From: Bombus terrestris
Taxonomy: Eukaryota; Arthropoda; Insecta; Hymenoptera; Apidae
Direction of reading: 5' to 3'
NCBI RefSeq assembly: GCF_910591885.1
Contig: NC_063274.1
Location: forward strand, 22,528,164-22,592,163
DNA: 64,000 bases
A program made the position numbers and the translations under genes. The first letter of the stretch is position 1; each line of letters begins with the position of its first letter. Of this stretch, positions 1 to 12,878 are shown piece after piece. A model generated the notes under the pieces. The model saw only the letters and a program-made list of their open reading frames with translations, did no database searches and was not told the origin of the DNA.

Positions 1-548
1 AGTCCCATAATTTAAAGAAAATCTTGTTTAACGTAGAAAATACATATCATTGATAATTAGATTGTATGGAACATTTTCTGTATGTTTAATATTAGTTAAG
101 TAATTTTATTAATTATTATAATGAATGAAAATGTTCTTAAAATCTTTCAGTTTAACACGTTACAAGTCTTAACTTTTGGCCAAAAGATATTCTATCTTCA
201 TTCATATTTATTCATTCATTATCCATGCTAAACGTTTACCTAAACGTACCCACCGAATTTTTAAATATAACTCTGTTTGCAAGAATTATAGTATTTTTGT
301 CGGCAGAGAAAAAGTGTGTGAGAAAATTTAGTTGAGAACTGATATTAACGAGAAAATATTTTTGAAAATGTATATGCGTATATTACTGATGAAGTATGTT
401 CAATAGTTCCGTATAAAACTAGATTTTGTACAGTAATTTAAAGAAATCTAGATTGAAAATATAGGAAATGTAAGTATAAAATTGTAATATATGTGTAATT
501 TTATTAATATTATTTTATAATATTGTTATATATTGATAATATAATTAT
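1..548. other. AT-rich, no gene seen
   Basis: Low-complexity AT-rich sequence with a run of TTATTAATAT motifs from about 495; no coding potential or known repeat recognised. Confidence 0.6.
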
Positions 549-1130
549 TTTATTTTATTAATATATATGTAATTATATTAATTTTTTTATTGAAAGATGG
601 TTATAGTCATTTTAAGCCTGAAAGTATTGAATTTGTATGTACAATTTTTGGAAAGTAAAAAATTCGAATGCATAAATTAAAAAATTCGGATATGAAAATT
701 TGGGAATTTATTAATTTAGGCGAAATGAAATATTATAAATTAAGGAGGATAGAGTATGAAAATTCAGAAATTAAAAAATTAGGGTATAGAGACTTGGGAA
801 ACAATAAATTTGCGTAGGAAAATTTAGAAATTTAGAGATTTTATTTTATTAATATATATGTAATTATATTAATTTTTTTATTGAAAGATGGTTATAGTCA
901 TTTTAAGCCTGAAAGTATTGAATTTGTATGTAAAATTTTTGGAAAGTAAAAAATTCGAATGCATAAATTAAAAAATTCGGATATGAAAATTTGGGAATTT
1001 ATTAATTTAGGTGAAATGAAATATTATAAATTAAGGAGGATAGAATATGAAAATTCAGAAATTAAAATATTAGGGTATAGAGACTTGGGAAATAATAAAT
1101 TTGCGTAGGAAAATTTAGAAATTTAGAGAT
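549..1130. repeat. Tandem duplication, 291-bp unit, two copies
   Basis: Bases 549-839 are repeated as 840-1130 at an offset of 291 bp. Only scattered single-base differences were seen (for example ACAATTTTTGG versus AAAATTTTTGG, and AGAGTATG versus AGAATATG). The unit is AT-rich with no open frame. Inside each unit a shorter theme (AAAATTTGGGAATTTA, AAAATTCAGAAATTA, AAAATTTAGAAATTTAG) recurs about every 50-60 bp, so it may itself have grown from a smaller satellite-like repeat. Confidence 0.9.
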
Positions 1131-2809
1131 TTATATATGAAAATTTCAAAATGATGAAATTCGCAATAAGTATGTCGTCTAGAAGCTGCATGACGAAATT
1201 TTACGTTTTAATTAGCAAACTTATAAAGGAAGTACTGTTGTATTAGGCTAAAAGAAGTTCTACTTATATGTATACGTACATATGTATGTAGATTGTACAA
1301 GCAAAGTGCTCCTGCTGAGAGGTGATTCTCACGAACTGAACGTACTAGTTCTGGCAACTTTGCATGTATTCCAAGGAACAATCACCTTAAACTACAGCTG
1401 CGAACCTACGGCTGGGAAACGGCTTTTATTATATATTTACATTGTCACACGTTGATAACACTTGCAATAAAATTAGAAGACGAGTGGTGCATTAATTCGC
1501 TGGTGAGCAATGTAAAGATGTAAATGTGGTGTATAGGCAGAAGGTAATAGAAGACGTATTCCTTTACTTTGCCAACTCAGAATTTCTATGTTATGTGGAT
1601 AGTAATGCCCTAAAGATAGGGATAAGGTCACACAGTACAAGATCCCTCCTAACCAGGATCCTTTCCGTACGGATTATTTCCTTTGCGTTCTTTGTATTTT
1701 TGCCTTCATTGTAATTGTTATTATGACGGTAGTTGATAATTTACAATGAAGGGATCTATTTGTAATCAAATTCCACAGTAAATTGGGTATTACTAGGTAA
1801 AAGTAGTAAAATTAACGTTTATATGTCAAATTACTTTATAATTAATTATTTCATTTGATCGGTGTTATTTATGAATTCAATTCCTTTGCATTTTTTGGGT
1901 TATCTTTCGACCGAGCCGTATCTCTTTATCGTTAGAAAAAAAGTTGAGAAAATAGAAGGATCGTTATTATAGTATCTACTCACCAATTCTCATTTCACTT
2001 TATGCTAAAGATCTTCTTAGAGCATTAAATTTTCCTTTCTCTTAAAACGAAAGCGAGATTGAAACATAAAATTCAAGAATCGCAGCGGGATTTAATGGAA
2101 TTACGGGATAATTGAATGTTAAATAAAATAAACTCAGAAATAATTATATAGTAATTATATACGTAATAATTAGAATTTTTAAGTTATACATATTTATTTA
2201 TTTATCTATTTTATTAAATATATTGTTTTAGAATTTTCGTCGAAATTATTCCATTGCTTAATCACTGAGAAATATTGACGTATTTTATACGGTTTTTATT
2301 TCTAAAAATTAGTACTTTTATGAGTATCGTTTAACTGAACTTTTATTCCTGTTGCTATTATAATATTATAGTAGTGAACGATAAAAAGATTCATTTTTAA
2401 TTAAGTTATGTACATAATTGCTGAATATTAAGTGGAAGAAGCAAAATCAAGATCTTTATTTGTCAGGCTATTTTCTTAAATAGTGGTTTTATGTGATTAG
2501 TGTTTACGATTTTAGTTGAATTATGAAATGGTTGCGTGGAAGATGGAATAGATTGAGAAATATTTAAATATAGATTTAAGTTTCTTGATAGTTTTATTCA
2601 TTTATTCACTTGCTTTATTGATTTACTTTATTTGAAATTGTATATCATCATATGTAATTAAGTATACAATTTATTCGTTTGGCTACTATTATTGTCGTCG
2701 ACAAACATCAAAGTTTGATATATGATATAAATGGAGATAGAAATACGATAACAGTTACCAACGATGAGAGATGAATTGGTTGGCAGTTATTAATGGCTGT
2801 GGGTCAGCA
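1131..2809. other. Intergenic, no gene seen
   Basis: Mostly AT-rich. A GC-richer patch at about 1290-1430 and short frames near 1526-1714 (no ATG at the start, no recognisable protein) are all that stand out. Confidence 0.55.
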
Positions 2810-3097
2810 ATTAATATTGCTGATGATTAGTATTTATTAACAACATAAAAAACGTAATTGTAAAATTTATACATATATTCTATTAAACAAAGAAACGGTA
2901 TGAAAATATATGAAACAGAAAATAGGATAAAGGGTATTGTAGTATAATATTTGTATTATTATAGTAGTGCAATATCTTTTATCCTGTTCTTTGTATCATA
3001 TATTTTCATTCCGTTTTCTCGCTTAAAAGCGATACGTGTTTTATAATTAATATTTTTATATTGTTAATAAATATATACTAATTATCAGTAATATTAA
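2810..3097. mobile_element. Fold-back (long inverted repeat) element
   Basis: The segment folds on itself almost completely: ATTAATATTGCTGATGATTA at the left matches the reverse complement of the right end, and the match continues inwards through GAAAATATATGA and AGGATAAA to a short loop near 2945-2965. Arms are about 135-140 bp with indels and substitutions, so it is old. There is no coding capacity. It resembles a MITE or fold-back transposon of unknown superfamily; no target-site duplication was confidently found. Confidence 0.6.
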
Positions 3098-6000
3098 TAA
3101 CAATCGTTGGCGGTCGAATGTAATTAAAAAAATTTGTTGGCGTTGATAATGGGTAAGCAAAATAAAATTTGTGTCATTGATAAGGATTATTGGCAACCAT
3201 AATTAAATTTCCGTCATCGACGATGTTTATGTGTAACCAAAATTTTCTAATTAAGGATATTAACTCTAAAAGTTAATACCATAACGTTTAAAATTTGTCG
3301 TATAACAGTTATGATGTCTGGTATCGCAGCGCGAATAAACAGACATACGTCAGCTATCTATTCTTGGTATAACATAAACGCACAGGAAATAAATTTCCAT
3401 TGATTAATACCACCAATAATTCGTTCAATACGCATTACAGTGAAATGTGATCCAAATGTTCATTGAAAAATTATAATAACATATGAAAGTAACAACTAAA
3501 CTCTGATAAATTGACCTGCTTCGATTTTATTTAAGCATACTAATTTTAAACATTACCAAATGTCATTAATCATCTGTTATTAGATTCGTATTCATTCGTA
3601 ATACAAATTTTCTATTCAAGAAATGAAACGAAGAAAGAAAAAAGAATGCATGATATAGCAATGAATTTTAGATAACACTCTCGATCATTGGTGAACACGA
3701 TTTACAGGCGTTTAGGTATATAGGTCGGTCACCGAAGAACTTGTTAAGTATTACAGTAAACATGTTGCCATAGCTGGTTCTGAAAGTGCAGTCTGGTGCT
3801 GACGGGTCTTCATCGACCTTGAAGAACCGGTTTCCAGATCCACATGTCGATCGTATCGATGCTCGAAACCGGAAACGTGTTTAAGGAGAAGGTGAAACGC
3901 TAAAAAGCTTGTTTATAGTTTTATAGGCCTTTTATCATATAGTAAAATCGTATACTATGTTTACGCTTCATTCATTTCCTATTGTTTTACATATCTCTGT
4001 TATAATATGCTACTTGTTACAGCGTTTACGATTATACGTATGTACTTACTTTTACTTTCTCTTTTTATTCTTTCAATCTTTTTAAGGGAGATATGAATTG
4101 TAGGTAATTACTTCTCCATAAAAGAAATGTTTACAATATATACGATAAAGCAAACGTTTTAGCAGAAAGCGTTAGTAGTGGAAGCTCTGAAAATCTTATT
4201 AACGTTCTATCTTATTAACTGGATCTAGTATCTTATACGAACTACGAAGTAAGCAGTGGTCTCTGTATAGTACTCGGCTACTTTTATCTTCCTAAATTAA
4301 ATTATTATACGTAGATACAATTCGTTGCGAGGAATTTCACGTGTCTTCTGTAATCCACGTTTAGTGATTTTCACGATGTAATATCACTGGTACTGCGAAA
4401 TCGGGTTTTCAAACGTGATCGAAGCAAAATTGACATCGAGAACTTCAAATAATCATTATATGTACTGCATCGTGCCACTGCAGTTTGCCCTATATGTAAC
4501 GCGTCATGAAATGTGCATATGCATGTGAGTCTCCAGATTCTAGATTTCAGATACCGCACCACTATTTGTGCGCGTCGTTAATACAAGAAATATTCAACTT
4601 GATGGAAATGTTTTTAGGATTACTGGAAATTAAGTTTAATTTCAGTAAACCAATAAACAGTTCTTGTAACTTCCAGAAAATATATAGAAAACAGTTTTCT
4701 ATAACTCCTTTTAATTTGAAAATTTATTGATATTTCTTACGTTCTGGACTAAATTAAAAAAAATTATAGGCAATTCATCGTGTTTGTTTCCTCTCACAAG
4801 TAAAATAGAGTTCTCTAATTATGAAGGGATAATATAGAAAAAGTGCGAATATATATGCACCTAGAACAGATGGTATAACTAGTCGTATTTGTGGTGTTTT
4901 GTATTTCGGCATTTTTATTTCTTTTTTTCAAATCGTATTGTCGAAATATTGCGCTTTCTTCCGATATTTTGTGAATATTCCGGGTTACTTCAGGGCAGAT
5001 CTGAAAATTCGTTGAACGTTGGAATGATGAAAACGTAACGTACAAATAACACGATTCAAATACGAAGAATCGCAACTACGTCATCCGATTGTCGTAAAAA
5101 TGAAAAATTTGAGATACCTAAATTAATTAGGCGAATCGAATAATAGATGAGATTTTTTATTACTTTTAGCTTTAAGGCGTATACATAGGCTTGTTTTACA
5201 GATTCCACTTATGCATTCACCTTTTTTTTATCTATCATTTTTGCGATCAACTACTTAGCCATGTCAGATCTTAGTTTTTCTCTTAAATGCTTTATGCATT
5301 TATGTTTGTTACATTCTATGAGAAAAGACTGGTAAAAAGACAGTTCATACTGTTTAAAAAAAAAACTGAAAAAAATAAACCGCCGCTTACGAGAAACCAG
5401 CTTATAACATTAGTATACAGGACGCTCTGCAAATCGATTTAAATTTAAATCAGGAATATGCGAAGTGCACATATCGCGGACATGATCATTGTCATTAAGC
5501 CGTAATTTAATTTCGATTGGCTTATGGTGAAATACTGACACTTTTGGTGCGTAGACAGTAGCAGAATAGACTCAACGTATCATCCACTTTCGATCATGGT
5601 ATACATAAACGTAATTGGTATGTATTGTATGTACATAAACATATGTATGCATACGTATTATAGTAGAGGTATATTTACTCTGACCGGTAATGTTTCGCAA
5701 CGTAATTACATATGTACATACATACATATATGTATCATGTGTGACATTTTAAAGATCGATTCGGTGAACCATCTCAACCGAAGTAATCACTACTTCAACC
5801 TCAAACCGATTATTCTAACGGTATGTAAATTGAAAATCCAATGTATTTATAAATCCTTTGATGTAATTTTTCATGTTGATGTTGCTCTGAGCCTAACCTT
5901 TACGCAGATACTTCATAGTTTAACATATTATGTATAAATTGTTTTTCGACTTACGCGTGTCTCCTTATGGATGATAATGTACAAAGTTATTAGGCGATTA

Positions 6001-8079
6001 TTGTCAACTCTTCTCTTTGCTCGTTAAGATAGGAATTGTTGCAAGAAATTTGTTGTACTTGATTTCTTATATATGTGATAATAATGGAACGATCGAAATG
6101 AAAAAGTAACGAAACACGCACTTCCCTAATTGCGTTTGATAAACAAAAACTAACTAAATAAATGATATTAAACTTAATAGTTTAGTTTGTTACGACTATG
6201 ATTATGTTCGTCATCGCTACCAATTTTTTGAATATTTAAATTCCTTAAGTCTCTCGTTTCGATCACGTATGAAGATCATAAAGATGAATATGATAAGTCA
6301 TAGTGTCTGTTTTTTAAAGAGTAGTAAATCTTTAAATTCGATATTGTGAATCAAACATATGTTACTAAATCAATTATTTGATTTTAGAATTATATATATA
6401 CATATTATTATATGCTCGTCATTCTTTTGAACATTTTAAAAATGTTAAGCGTTATGACATTAATTACATTATTACTTTTATAAATTTTCAACGATTATTT
6501 ATTTATTTTTAAAAGATTTATCTGTATGTATTTATGCTTTATATCTGTGAATTTAATCAAAACTTCTTCCTTCTTCCAAATATAAAGTTATGCATATTAT
6601 ATATAACATATTCTTCTTTTGTCATCTTCATATATCGATATGACAAACAGTTAAAAGGTATTACATAAAATACACTGTATGTGTGAGTGAGTGTGAGTGT
6701 GAGTGAAATATATATCTTCATTAAATACATATACTTAGCATATATACAAATATGCTGTAAAAGAATGACAAACAAAAACGTAAAGAATATGTACCTATAT
6801 AGGGTTAGAAAATATTAGGGTTACAAACTGTTATTATATACGATATTCTAAACTTCTAACAAGTATACAGAATTTGTAATTTAGGTATAATATAATTTAT
6901 CTTTAGTTCATATTATTTTCATAAAAATTATTATTTTCTGTCATGGTCGTAACGCATGATTTAAACACGTATTAAACTTACTTTAATCACACATTACACA
7001 TATAGCACTTTTAAAAATTTTTTCCTACAGTTTGTAATTCTTTAATTTGTTGTTGTGTAATATCTGTATGTATTTCTTGATAATACAACTTTCAACTTTG
7101 ATCACTGTAGTTTTAGTTTGAATAGTTATGAGATGTATGTATTTGTTTTTTGCAACTTTTCAAAATGTATTATTATGTAGACGTTAGTTTTCCTTGAATT
7201 GATTTGGATTAAAAAACATACTATAGTAAACTACAATAGTAATAGCAGTGTGTAAGAGCTACCGTTTATTGCTTTGAGATCTAAATTCCAGTGAAACTCA
7301 CTGATTTTCATCGAGTCTTTAGAGAGAACGTAGAAAAAAAAGAGTAAAACTGTTTTTCAGCAAGAAGCCTGTACCTAATTATAAATGCAAAACTTACGCA
7401 ATAAGCGAACACATGATAACATAATTCTATTTTTAGGTCAATTGTCTAAAATCTAGACTCTTAATATCTAATAATTTAAATAATAAGAAGTAAGTGTAGT
7501 AAATAGTTTCTAAAAATTTTCAACAGAAATGGAAATAAATTTTTCTCTTTTAAAATATCAATTTATTATTATTATTAATAAAGTAAATATGATTGAATTA
7601 TGACACTACTTTATTAGGATATTTGAAATACAATATTAATAATTAATATGACTAGAAATTAATTAGTTTCGTAACTAGTATTTATCCTATTGCTTGACTT
7701 TAACTAAATGTGTATTATTCTTCCAATGCATGCTTCTACGAATGATATGCTGGAAATGATTTCCGTTGTACCTAAACTGTGCGTGATTGGAAAAACAATA
7801 ATTTTGCGGACGTCATCGCCACTTATTATTCCGGTATAAATTCTATGATACTGCGTAAATCAAAATTTTTTTCAATACTATCAACGTAAACTTCATCTTG
7901 CTTCTACAGAAAATTAAATAAATTTCCTATATTATATATACGGATATTTTACTCATTTATACATAGATAATATATCTAGTTTATTTTATTGGTTGAAATT
8001 GCGTCGAGCTTTTAATTGTTAAATATCTTAATTATTACCTGATTTCTAGAAAAATATATATATTTTATTATGTGTATAT
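3098..8079. other. Intergenic, no gene seen
   Basis: AT-rich with a GC-richer patch at about 3735-3900 containing CpG and short inverted motifs, and a GTGAGT-type microsatellite at about 6679-6703. The open frames at 4371-5937 are Tyr/Ile/Cys-rich chance frames. Confidence 0.55.
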
Positions 8080-8520
8080 TATAGTTACATAGTTTAATAT
8101 AATTATATATTTTTAAATGCTTGAATTCAATTATCAAATGAATCAAAATGAAGCGAAGTTATCAAGAAATTATATTACTTTATTGGATACTAAATATCGG
8201 AAAGAACAAAACCAAATAAGATATATATTTGTAAGATGATACGATTAAATAGAATGATATTTCACAATATCAAAATTTAGATTCAGTTATATATTTTAGT
8301 ACAGCTATGTAATCTATATCTTAAAATGAATTCAATTATCAAATGCTCTGAAATAAAGCAAAGTTACTAAAAATTGCATTAAAGCATCAAGTATTAAACA
8401 ATGATAATAATGGAATGAAGTTAAATACACATTAGTGAAGTAATAAGATTAAATATAATAAAGTTGTCGAATATCGGAATTTAACTATGCATAGTTGGTT
8501 ATTTTAATATTGACAGTACC
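8080..8520. repeat. Degenerate tandem repeat, ~205-bp period
   Basis: TGAATTCAATTATCAAATG occurs at 8122 and again at 8327, an offset of 205 bp, and the flanking sequence on both sides aligns with many substitutions. Sequence after the second copy (near 8440-8490) resembles that before it (8235-8290), so slightly more than two units are present. AT-rich, non-coding. Confidence 0.5.
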
Positions 8521-9853
8521 GATACAAAATAATGTAAGATATAATAAATAAAAATAATTTTCAAATGAACAAATTTAGAATTATATAATATAGAATATAG
8601 GATATATTATGGAATATATCATTTTCCAATTTTTTGGATATAAAAGTTTGAAATGCAATAAGATGAACGAAAGAATGAATCTTACCAGGCAGTAAAATCG
8701 CGATTTGAACTTGATTTTTATTTTTAATATCGTTGTCGAGTTTCTTTCCTCAGTTCTAGCTACCAATTTCACTCCTCATCTCGTTGCACGAAAGACGAAA
8801 AGAGGGAAGAACTATAATAATTCTTTTAAGCGCGCACTCCTCCAGAATGGGGAGACGGTCAATCGATATGACCTAGTTTCCTTGCCACGACCCCGAAATT
8901 TGCCACATCGACGACCCCGTTGTCAAAATTGGGACATTTCCAAGCATATAGCCGGAAGGTTGGTGCCATGATTTTAAATTCGTGATAGCACAGGGACTTA
9001 ATTAAAATTAGAGAAGCGTAAACGATCGAACGATACGAAATTAAATCGATTTTACCCGGTAACTGTATTTTAAGCGAAATTTTAAGCCCTTATTCTTGTA
9101 GCATATTTTAAACGAATACTTGAAAATTTTTGTAAGATATTTCCTATAATTTAAGACAAGGTCTTGTATTACATAATTATATTCAAGATATTTAAGACAT
9201 ATATAAATACATAAAATACATATGAAAGTAGAAATAAAATGCTTTGTTAATTATGTTTTGTTAAGTTTATAGGAATTAATTATTGATTATAGTATTTAGA
9301 TCGTGTATACATAGTTCATTTTCATAAATTTTATATGCCGCTTAATAGTACTCTGCGGTATTGTTAGTAGTTTCATTTGCATTTTTAAAATATCATTTTA
9401 TTTAGTTAACAGTGTCTAATATCTTACTTTGTCTTAATATTTTATACTTTAGGAATTACCAGTGTGCCATTATACTTTATCATTATATTATTGTAGCGAT
9501 TACAAATTTTTATCGAAGATTAGCTGATTATCGATAGAAAATTAAGAAATTTGTAGTACGATCGAATGTTAAGATGAACCATCCTATACATTTCTATGAA
9601 TTGTTTATTTATGCAAGTTTTAACCTGCGGAGATGTTTTACTGTTACAATCGATAATCAATTTTTTTCTATCCTGAAAGCGCTATAAACTTTCAAAAGAA
9701 ATTCAGAAACTTAAATTGCAATTTCTCGTTCTTATACTGAAATGAAAAATTGCTATTATATTTTATTCATCATATTTAAAATAATTTTGATATTCTAATA
9801 ATGCAACAAAATAATTATAAAAATTATTTATATATATTAATTAGTAAAAATTA
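8521..9853. other. Intergenic, no gene seen
   Basis: A GC-richer patch at about 8735-9000 holds a weak 88-codon frame without ATG-supported start or recognised domain; the remainder is AT-rich. Confidence 0.5.
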
Positions 9854-9934
9854 TTGGGTTGGCAACTAAGTGATTGCGGAATTTGTCATTACCACCTAAT
9901 GACAAAATCCGCAATCACATACTTGCCAACCTAA
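9854..9934. mobile_element. 81-bp mariner-type hairpin MITE
   Basis: The element begins TTGGGTTGGCAACTAAGTGA and ends with nearly its exact reverse complement (CACATACTTGCCAACCTAA), flanked by TA on both sides as expected for Tc1/mariner insertion. The inverted arms are about 38 bp with only a few mismatches and almost no loop, so it is essentially two mariner-like termini joined. It was probably mobilised in trans. A decayed relative lies at 58519-58593. Confidence 0.8.
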
Positions 9935-10856
9935 TAGAAGCAGAATTTAATCCCATTGTTTCGTGTAAATTAAAGTTTTCATCTCAACATCAACATCTCA
10001 AGGAAACAAATATATACTTTATATTCGTTTTGTTTACGAATGTATGTAATATATTTGGAAAGTTAAAACAGTCGAATAAGGAGGAATATTGGAAAATTTA
10101 TTTATTCTGGTATTAGACTGGTTTGAAAATTTTATATGTATTGTAGGGAATATGGAAATTTTTATAAAAAGAAGGCAAGTTCGAGTCACCGTAAAAAATG
10201 TTCTGCTATTAAAATGTCTTGAAATAAACTGGATTACCATTTGTTAGATAATACCTATATCGATCTTAGTCGATCTGGATCTCGCGTTCTGGGGTAAGTG
10301 TCAAGCTTTCTTGACTCAGTTCGCAGTTCTTTTGCCAAAGGATTCATCACTCCGTGACCAGATCCTTTTAGAAAATCCTTATCGTTTTCCGTGTTACGGG
10401 GCAACGTGACCTCGCTTCATTGGCCCCGTGCCCGTGGTCCTCTGCGACGAACAACAGAGTGTCGTCGGACCTCCGAAAATATATACATCCGCGACGCACG
10501 ATCATATAAACAGGTTTGGGCACTCATATACCGAAAGCGAGTCCACCAATTTAAGTCAATTCAAAAGATGAACGATTTCCCCTGGCAAGTCTCCAGACCT
10601 GTTTATACATATGTATGATCATGCTTGAGAGTATCGTCAGTCGATATTAAGGTTACCGAGTATCGAACCTAAACACTGTTGACACATGTATAATGTTCAA
10701 TTATAATATATAATTGTATTTATATATGTTCAGTTATAATGTTCAGTATTCTTCGAAACGAATCGCGTGATTGTGAATCGAATTGAGTGAATAGACGCTA
10801 ATATATTACATATATTATATTATTATTTACAAAAAAATAAGGCAATATAAATTACC
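9935..10856. other. Intergenic with CpG-richer patch, possible 5' UTR exon
   Basis: From about 10255 to 10510 the sequence is CpG-richer and includes a strong donor-like TCTGG|GGTAAGTG near 10290. It could be a promoter or non-coding first exon feeding the acceptor at 15265-15266, but nothing links them directly. The rest is AT-rich. Confidence 0.3.
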
Positions 10857-10860
10857 TTAA

Positions 10861-12874
10861 CACTAGGTTTACGGGATCCGTCAATTTGACGGATTTCAAA
10901 CTTCAAAATGTAATATCCCAAAAACCATAGCATTAATTTTAACCATTTTGCATCGTAAATTAATCATTTCAACTAAAGAATTTATACACACAATTATTTT
11001 TTCCTAGACTTTCTAATTTTTGAAATCTGTATGTATCTCTACGAAACCCGTCAAATTGACGGGCTAGTTGATTTCATAAACAAACCGTTTTTCAAAGACA
11101 GTGTGCAAAAGTTTCAGTTATCGTAGACATTTCCCATTATCGTCTCCGCTTATTGTAAGTATTTACAATAGGATAATTGAATTTGGGCACAGTATTTTTT
11201 TTTTTTACCAATCCCCCTTTTCTAGCAATCATAAGTAAATTCAGGAGATATAATAAGATATTGAACAAAATTGTCAACATCAATGAAGATTGTTCTGAGG
11301 ATACCTCCGAAGAAGATCAATATGAATTAGGCCAAAGCGAAGTTGACAGTGAAAGTTCTAAATACACTGAAAGTGGGGAGATAGAAGGATCTGCGGATAG
11401 TGAAGAGGAAAGCTTCTTGAAAGTGTGTCGTAACAAAAAAAGGATGTGTATTTTTTCTAGTTCTGACTCCGAGGATGAAACGACGAGCATTCCAAGCACA
11501 TCCCAAAATGTAATGGGTGAAATTTAAATTGCAATTGATGGAACACAATGGATAAAACTGAAAGCAGTCGGATCTAGGGGTAGGACGCCCCCGTTCCTAT
11601 GATACTCAAGGATATCGCAGGGCCTACTGGCTATGCTAAGAGAAATATTATGTTGAGTTATGTAACTAGTGATTTCGAATTGATAATTGATAGACACATA
11701 ATGGAACACATAAAAGATTGCACTGAAATCGAGGCGCATCGAGTTTTGAAAAAAGACGAACAATCACAGTTGCTGAGTTACGTAGTTTTCTAGGAATTCT
11801 ATATGCCCGGGGCGCATATGAAGCGAGATCATTGAAAGCCTCCGAAAGATTACAAACAGATAAATTTGCCCTGATATCCGAAATATGGAACAGATTTATA
11901 AGTAATGCCAGGCTTGTTACAAACCATATGAAAATATCTCAGTAGATGAACAATTATTTCCAACGAAAGCCCGATGCAGGTTTACGCAATATATGCCGAA
12001 TAAGCCTCATAAATTTGGCATTAAGTTTTGGTTTGCAGTTGACGTCCAAACAAAATATATTTTAACTGGTTTCCCTCATATGGGAAATGATGAAACTCGA
12101 TGCTCAAGGGAAAAAAGGACAAGATGACTTTGTTTTCCTCAAATTTATATAAATCAGAAAACTGCACGCTTACTGTGTATAAAAGTAAACCTGACGTAAA
12201 AGTCCTCCTTCTAAGCACCAGACATACAGGTATACAAGTAGAAGACGATTATAAACGTGTTCCAGAAACCATTGCTTTTTATAATAAAACAAAGTTTGGT
12301 GTGGACGTCGTTGATCAGATGACACGAAAATATAGTGTGAAAGCAGGGAGTTTCCGATGGCCCCTTCAAGTTTTTTTCAATATTTTAGATTTGGCAGCAG
12401 TAAACGCGTGGATATTATGTAAAGAGTGCACCGGATCGAAAATATCCAGAAAGGAGTTCATATTTTGCCAAAGATCAGATGCTTCATTTCTGTCACTTTC
12501 GACGTCAGAAGTGCGAAAAAGTTGCCAAATGGGCTAGTGCAAAAAAATATAGAAGCAATAATTGTTGTATATGTTGCAAAAAAGATCGTATGTGGAAAAT
12601 GCACAAACAAAATTCAGTATATTTGTAAAAGATGTGCTCAATAAATATGATTACCCTACAGCGTTAATATTATTGTTATCATTTCCGTGATAATTAAAAA
12701 AAAAAAGACTTTTTACTCATTAATAATTTATTTAAATGTGAAGCCTGATATTGTTCAATTCAGATTTAATTTGAATAAATCGATTTTTTGAAGAAAATGC
12801 GTATTTCCGTTTATCCGTCAATTTGACGGGTCCTCGTAGAGATAGGTATATAAGAAACGCCCGTAAACCTAGTG
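10861..12874 (+). mobile_element. Decayed piggyBac-family element with intact ends
   Basis: A 2014-bp element flanked by TTAA (10857-10860 and 12875-12878), the piggyBac target. Both ends carry the same 15-bp inverted repeat CACTAGGTTTACGGG (10861-10875; reverse complement at 12860-12874). Near the ends are three copies of a palindrome of the type CCGTCAA-N-TTGACGG, at 10876-10894, 11047-11063 and 12815-12829. The interior is a broken transposase on the + strand. Perfect termini despite a ruined gene suggest loss of coding came after, or did not prevent, insertion. Confidence 0.92.
11177..12644 (+). pseudogene. piggyBac transposase remnant
   Basis: Pieces in several frames: an acidic Asp/Glu/Ser-rich N-terminus (11240-11523); a part resembling the domain before the catalytic core (11599-11790); VDEQLFPTKARCRF followed by YMPNKPHKFGIKFW around 11945-12035, holding the first catalytic Asp (VDEQ); then ETIAFYNKTKFGVDVVDQM and FRWPLQVFFNILDLAAVNAW (12265-12415), holding the third Asp; and a C-terminal cysteine-rich end (VCGKCTNK, ICKRC) at 12590-12641. 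The sequence jumps from about 12090-12105 straight to the later core, so the segment that normally carries the second catalytic Asp is missing. Several stops and frameshifts confirm it is inactive. Confidence 0.88.
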
Positions 12875-12878
12875 TTAA

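Noticed and set aside
5596..5937. 113-codon open frame
   Set aside because: Made of ACATA/TGTAT-type repeats giving Tyr/Ile/Cys/Met-rich sequence; no protein-like character.
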